From positions 10,021,001 through 10,085,000 of the forward strand of contig NC_071335.1 of the NCBI RefSeq assembly GCF_027744825.2: a stretch of DNA of 64,000 nucleotides, read 5' to 3'. The position numbers were made by a program, and so were the translations under genes. This document shows, one piece after another, positions 63,401 through 64,000 of this stretch (the first letter of the stretch is position 1; the number at the start of each line of letters is the position of its first letter). The DNA comes from Synchiropus splendidus (Eukaryota; Chordata; Actinopteri; Syngnathiformes; Callionymidae). The notes under the pieces were generated by a model, which was given only the letters and a program-made list of their open reading frames with translations, made no database searches and was not told where the DNA came from.

Positions 63401-64000
63401 TGAGCTAGAGGAAGAGAAACCTCAGCGGTGCACTCCAAAAAGAGCAGACGGGTCCTCTGGCACTCCGTGTTATTGTCAACAACTTCAGAGCTCCTTATCC
63501 CAATGTAGCCCAGCCTTTCATGATCAATGGAATATTATTCAACAACAAATGTAGCCATATCGAACGAAACTCCAGATATGCATTTTTGTATCCTTCAGCA
63601 CAGAAAAAGAACTTTCAATTTCGACAAATTTGCTCAGCACCATGTGTACATGACCTGAGGTGGCAGGCAAAGCAGCACAGAACTGGAAACAATTATCATC
63701 CAACCAGCACCACGCACAAACACAAACCTGGTCCCTAGAGGACAACACATCCTGGAGAGCCAGGCTGTTCCAAACATTGTCAAGTCAATTGTCAATTCTG
63801 AAGAACTGACAATTGACCCCCCCCCTGTATTTACTCAATGAGTGGTGCAATGTTTTGTAACTGTATTATATTGCCAACTACATTTTGCACACACTCCATA
63901 AGTTTTATAATCATAGATGCAACTAAGCTTTTGAATATTTAACAGTAACAAATCACACTACAGCAAACCTCCTGAATCGTGTTGAGGACCAGTTATTCCA
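57488..64000. other. No coding gene recognised
   Basis: No exon, RNA gene or clear transposon is visible by eye. All frames are below about 120 codons without motifs. A run of C residues (63817-63826) is flanked by imperfect GTCAATTGTCAATT/GACAATTGAC inverted sequence at 63784-63816. Confidence 0.35.

Overview
The window looks like nuclear DNA of a ray-finned (teleost) fish. It holds one clearly recognisable multi-exon host gene with GT-AG introns. The rest is a dense mix of fish-type transposons (Tc1-like, several hAT families, a pogo-like DNA-binding fragment, an L1/Tx1 LINE, an RTE-type LINE tail, a DIRS-like gag, LTRs) and long dinucleotide arrays. There are no bacterial-style operons, CRISPR arrays or RNA genes that I can support.

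Region 1-27 kb is almost entirely mobile-element debris. The left edge has a minus-strand LTR ending on a perfect 18-nt tRNA-Lys-type primer binding site, with the body of the element off-window. It is followed by a pogo-like DNA-binding fragment, a hAT transposase remnant, DIRS-like gag remnants with a CCAAT/TATA promoter, another LTR, and a degraded transposon ORF. A hAT element (about 8.22-13.83 kb) carries a nested L1/Tx1 LINE. A Tc1-like element (14.58-17.04 kb) carries a nested hAT MITE with target-site duplications. A solo LTR with a 5-bp target duplication (18.61-19.30 kb) has an inverted relative at 20.20-20.86 kb. Weak gene-like signals at 21-24 kb are a MADF-like exon, an unidentified ORF and a possible two-exon secreted protein.

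Region 27-50 kb is the minus-strand gene apbb2 (Fe65-like 1, amyloid-beta precursor protein binding family B member 2). I could follow it exon by exon from a 1-kb first coding exon (48742-47706) through a WW domain, two PTB/PID domains and the stop codon at 29159-29161. All intron phases agree. The predicted product is about 835 residues with a 2-residue microexon, or about 899 if two in-frame cassette exons are also used. Notable points are a 6-nt microexon encoding Arg-Glu inside PTB1, one GC-AG intron, and two possible upstream exons that can splice in phase to the WW exon. Introns hold a hAT MITE, a SINE-like repeat expanded by a compound microsatellite, and the RTE tail.

Region 50-64 kb has no coding sequence that I can support. 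It is probably 5' intron or upstream DNA of apbb2, with one very long TA/GA compound microsatellite.

I did not find a convincing new biological system. The most unusual signals are a pair of covarying hairpins with identical loops inside the left LTR, and the splice architecture of apbb2. All homology statements come from recognising motifs by eye; no search was run.
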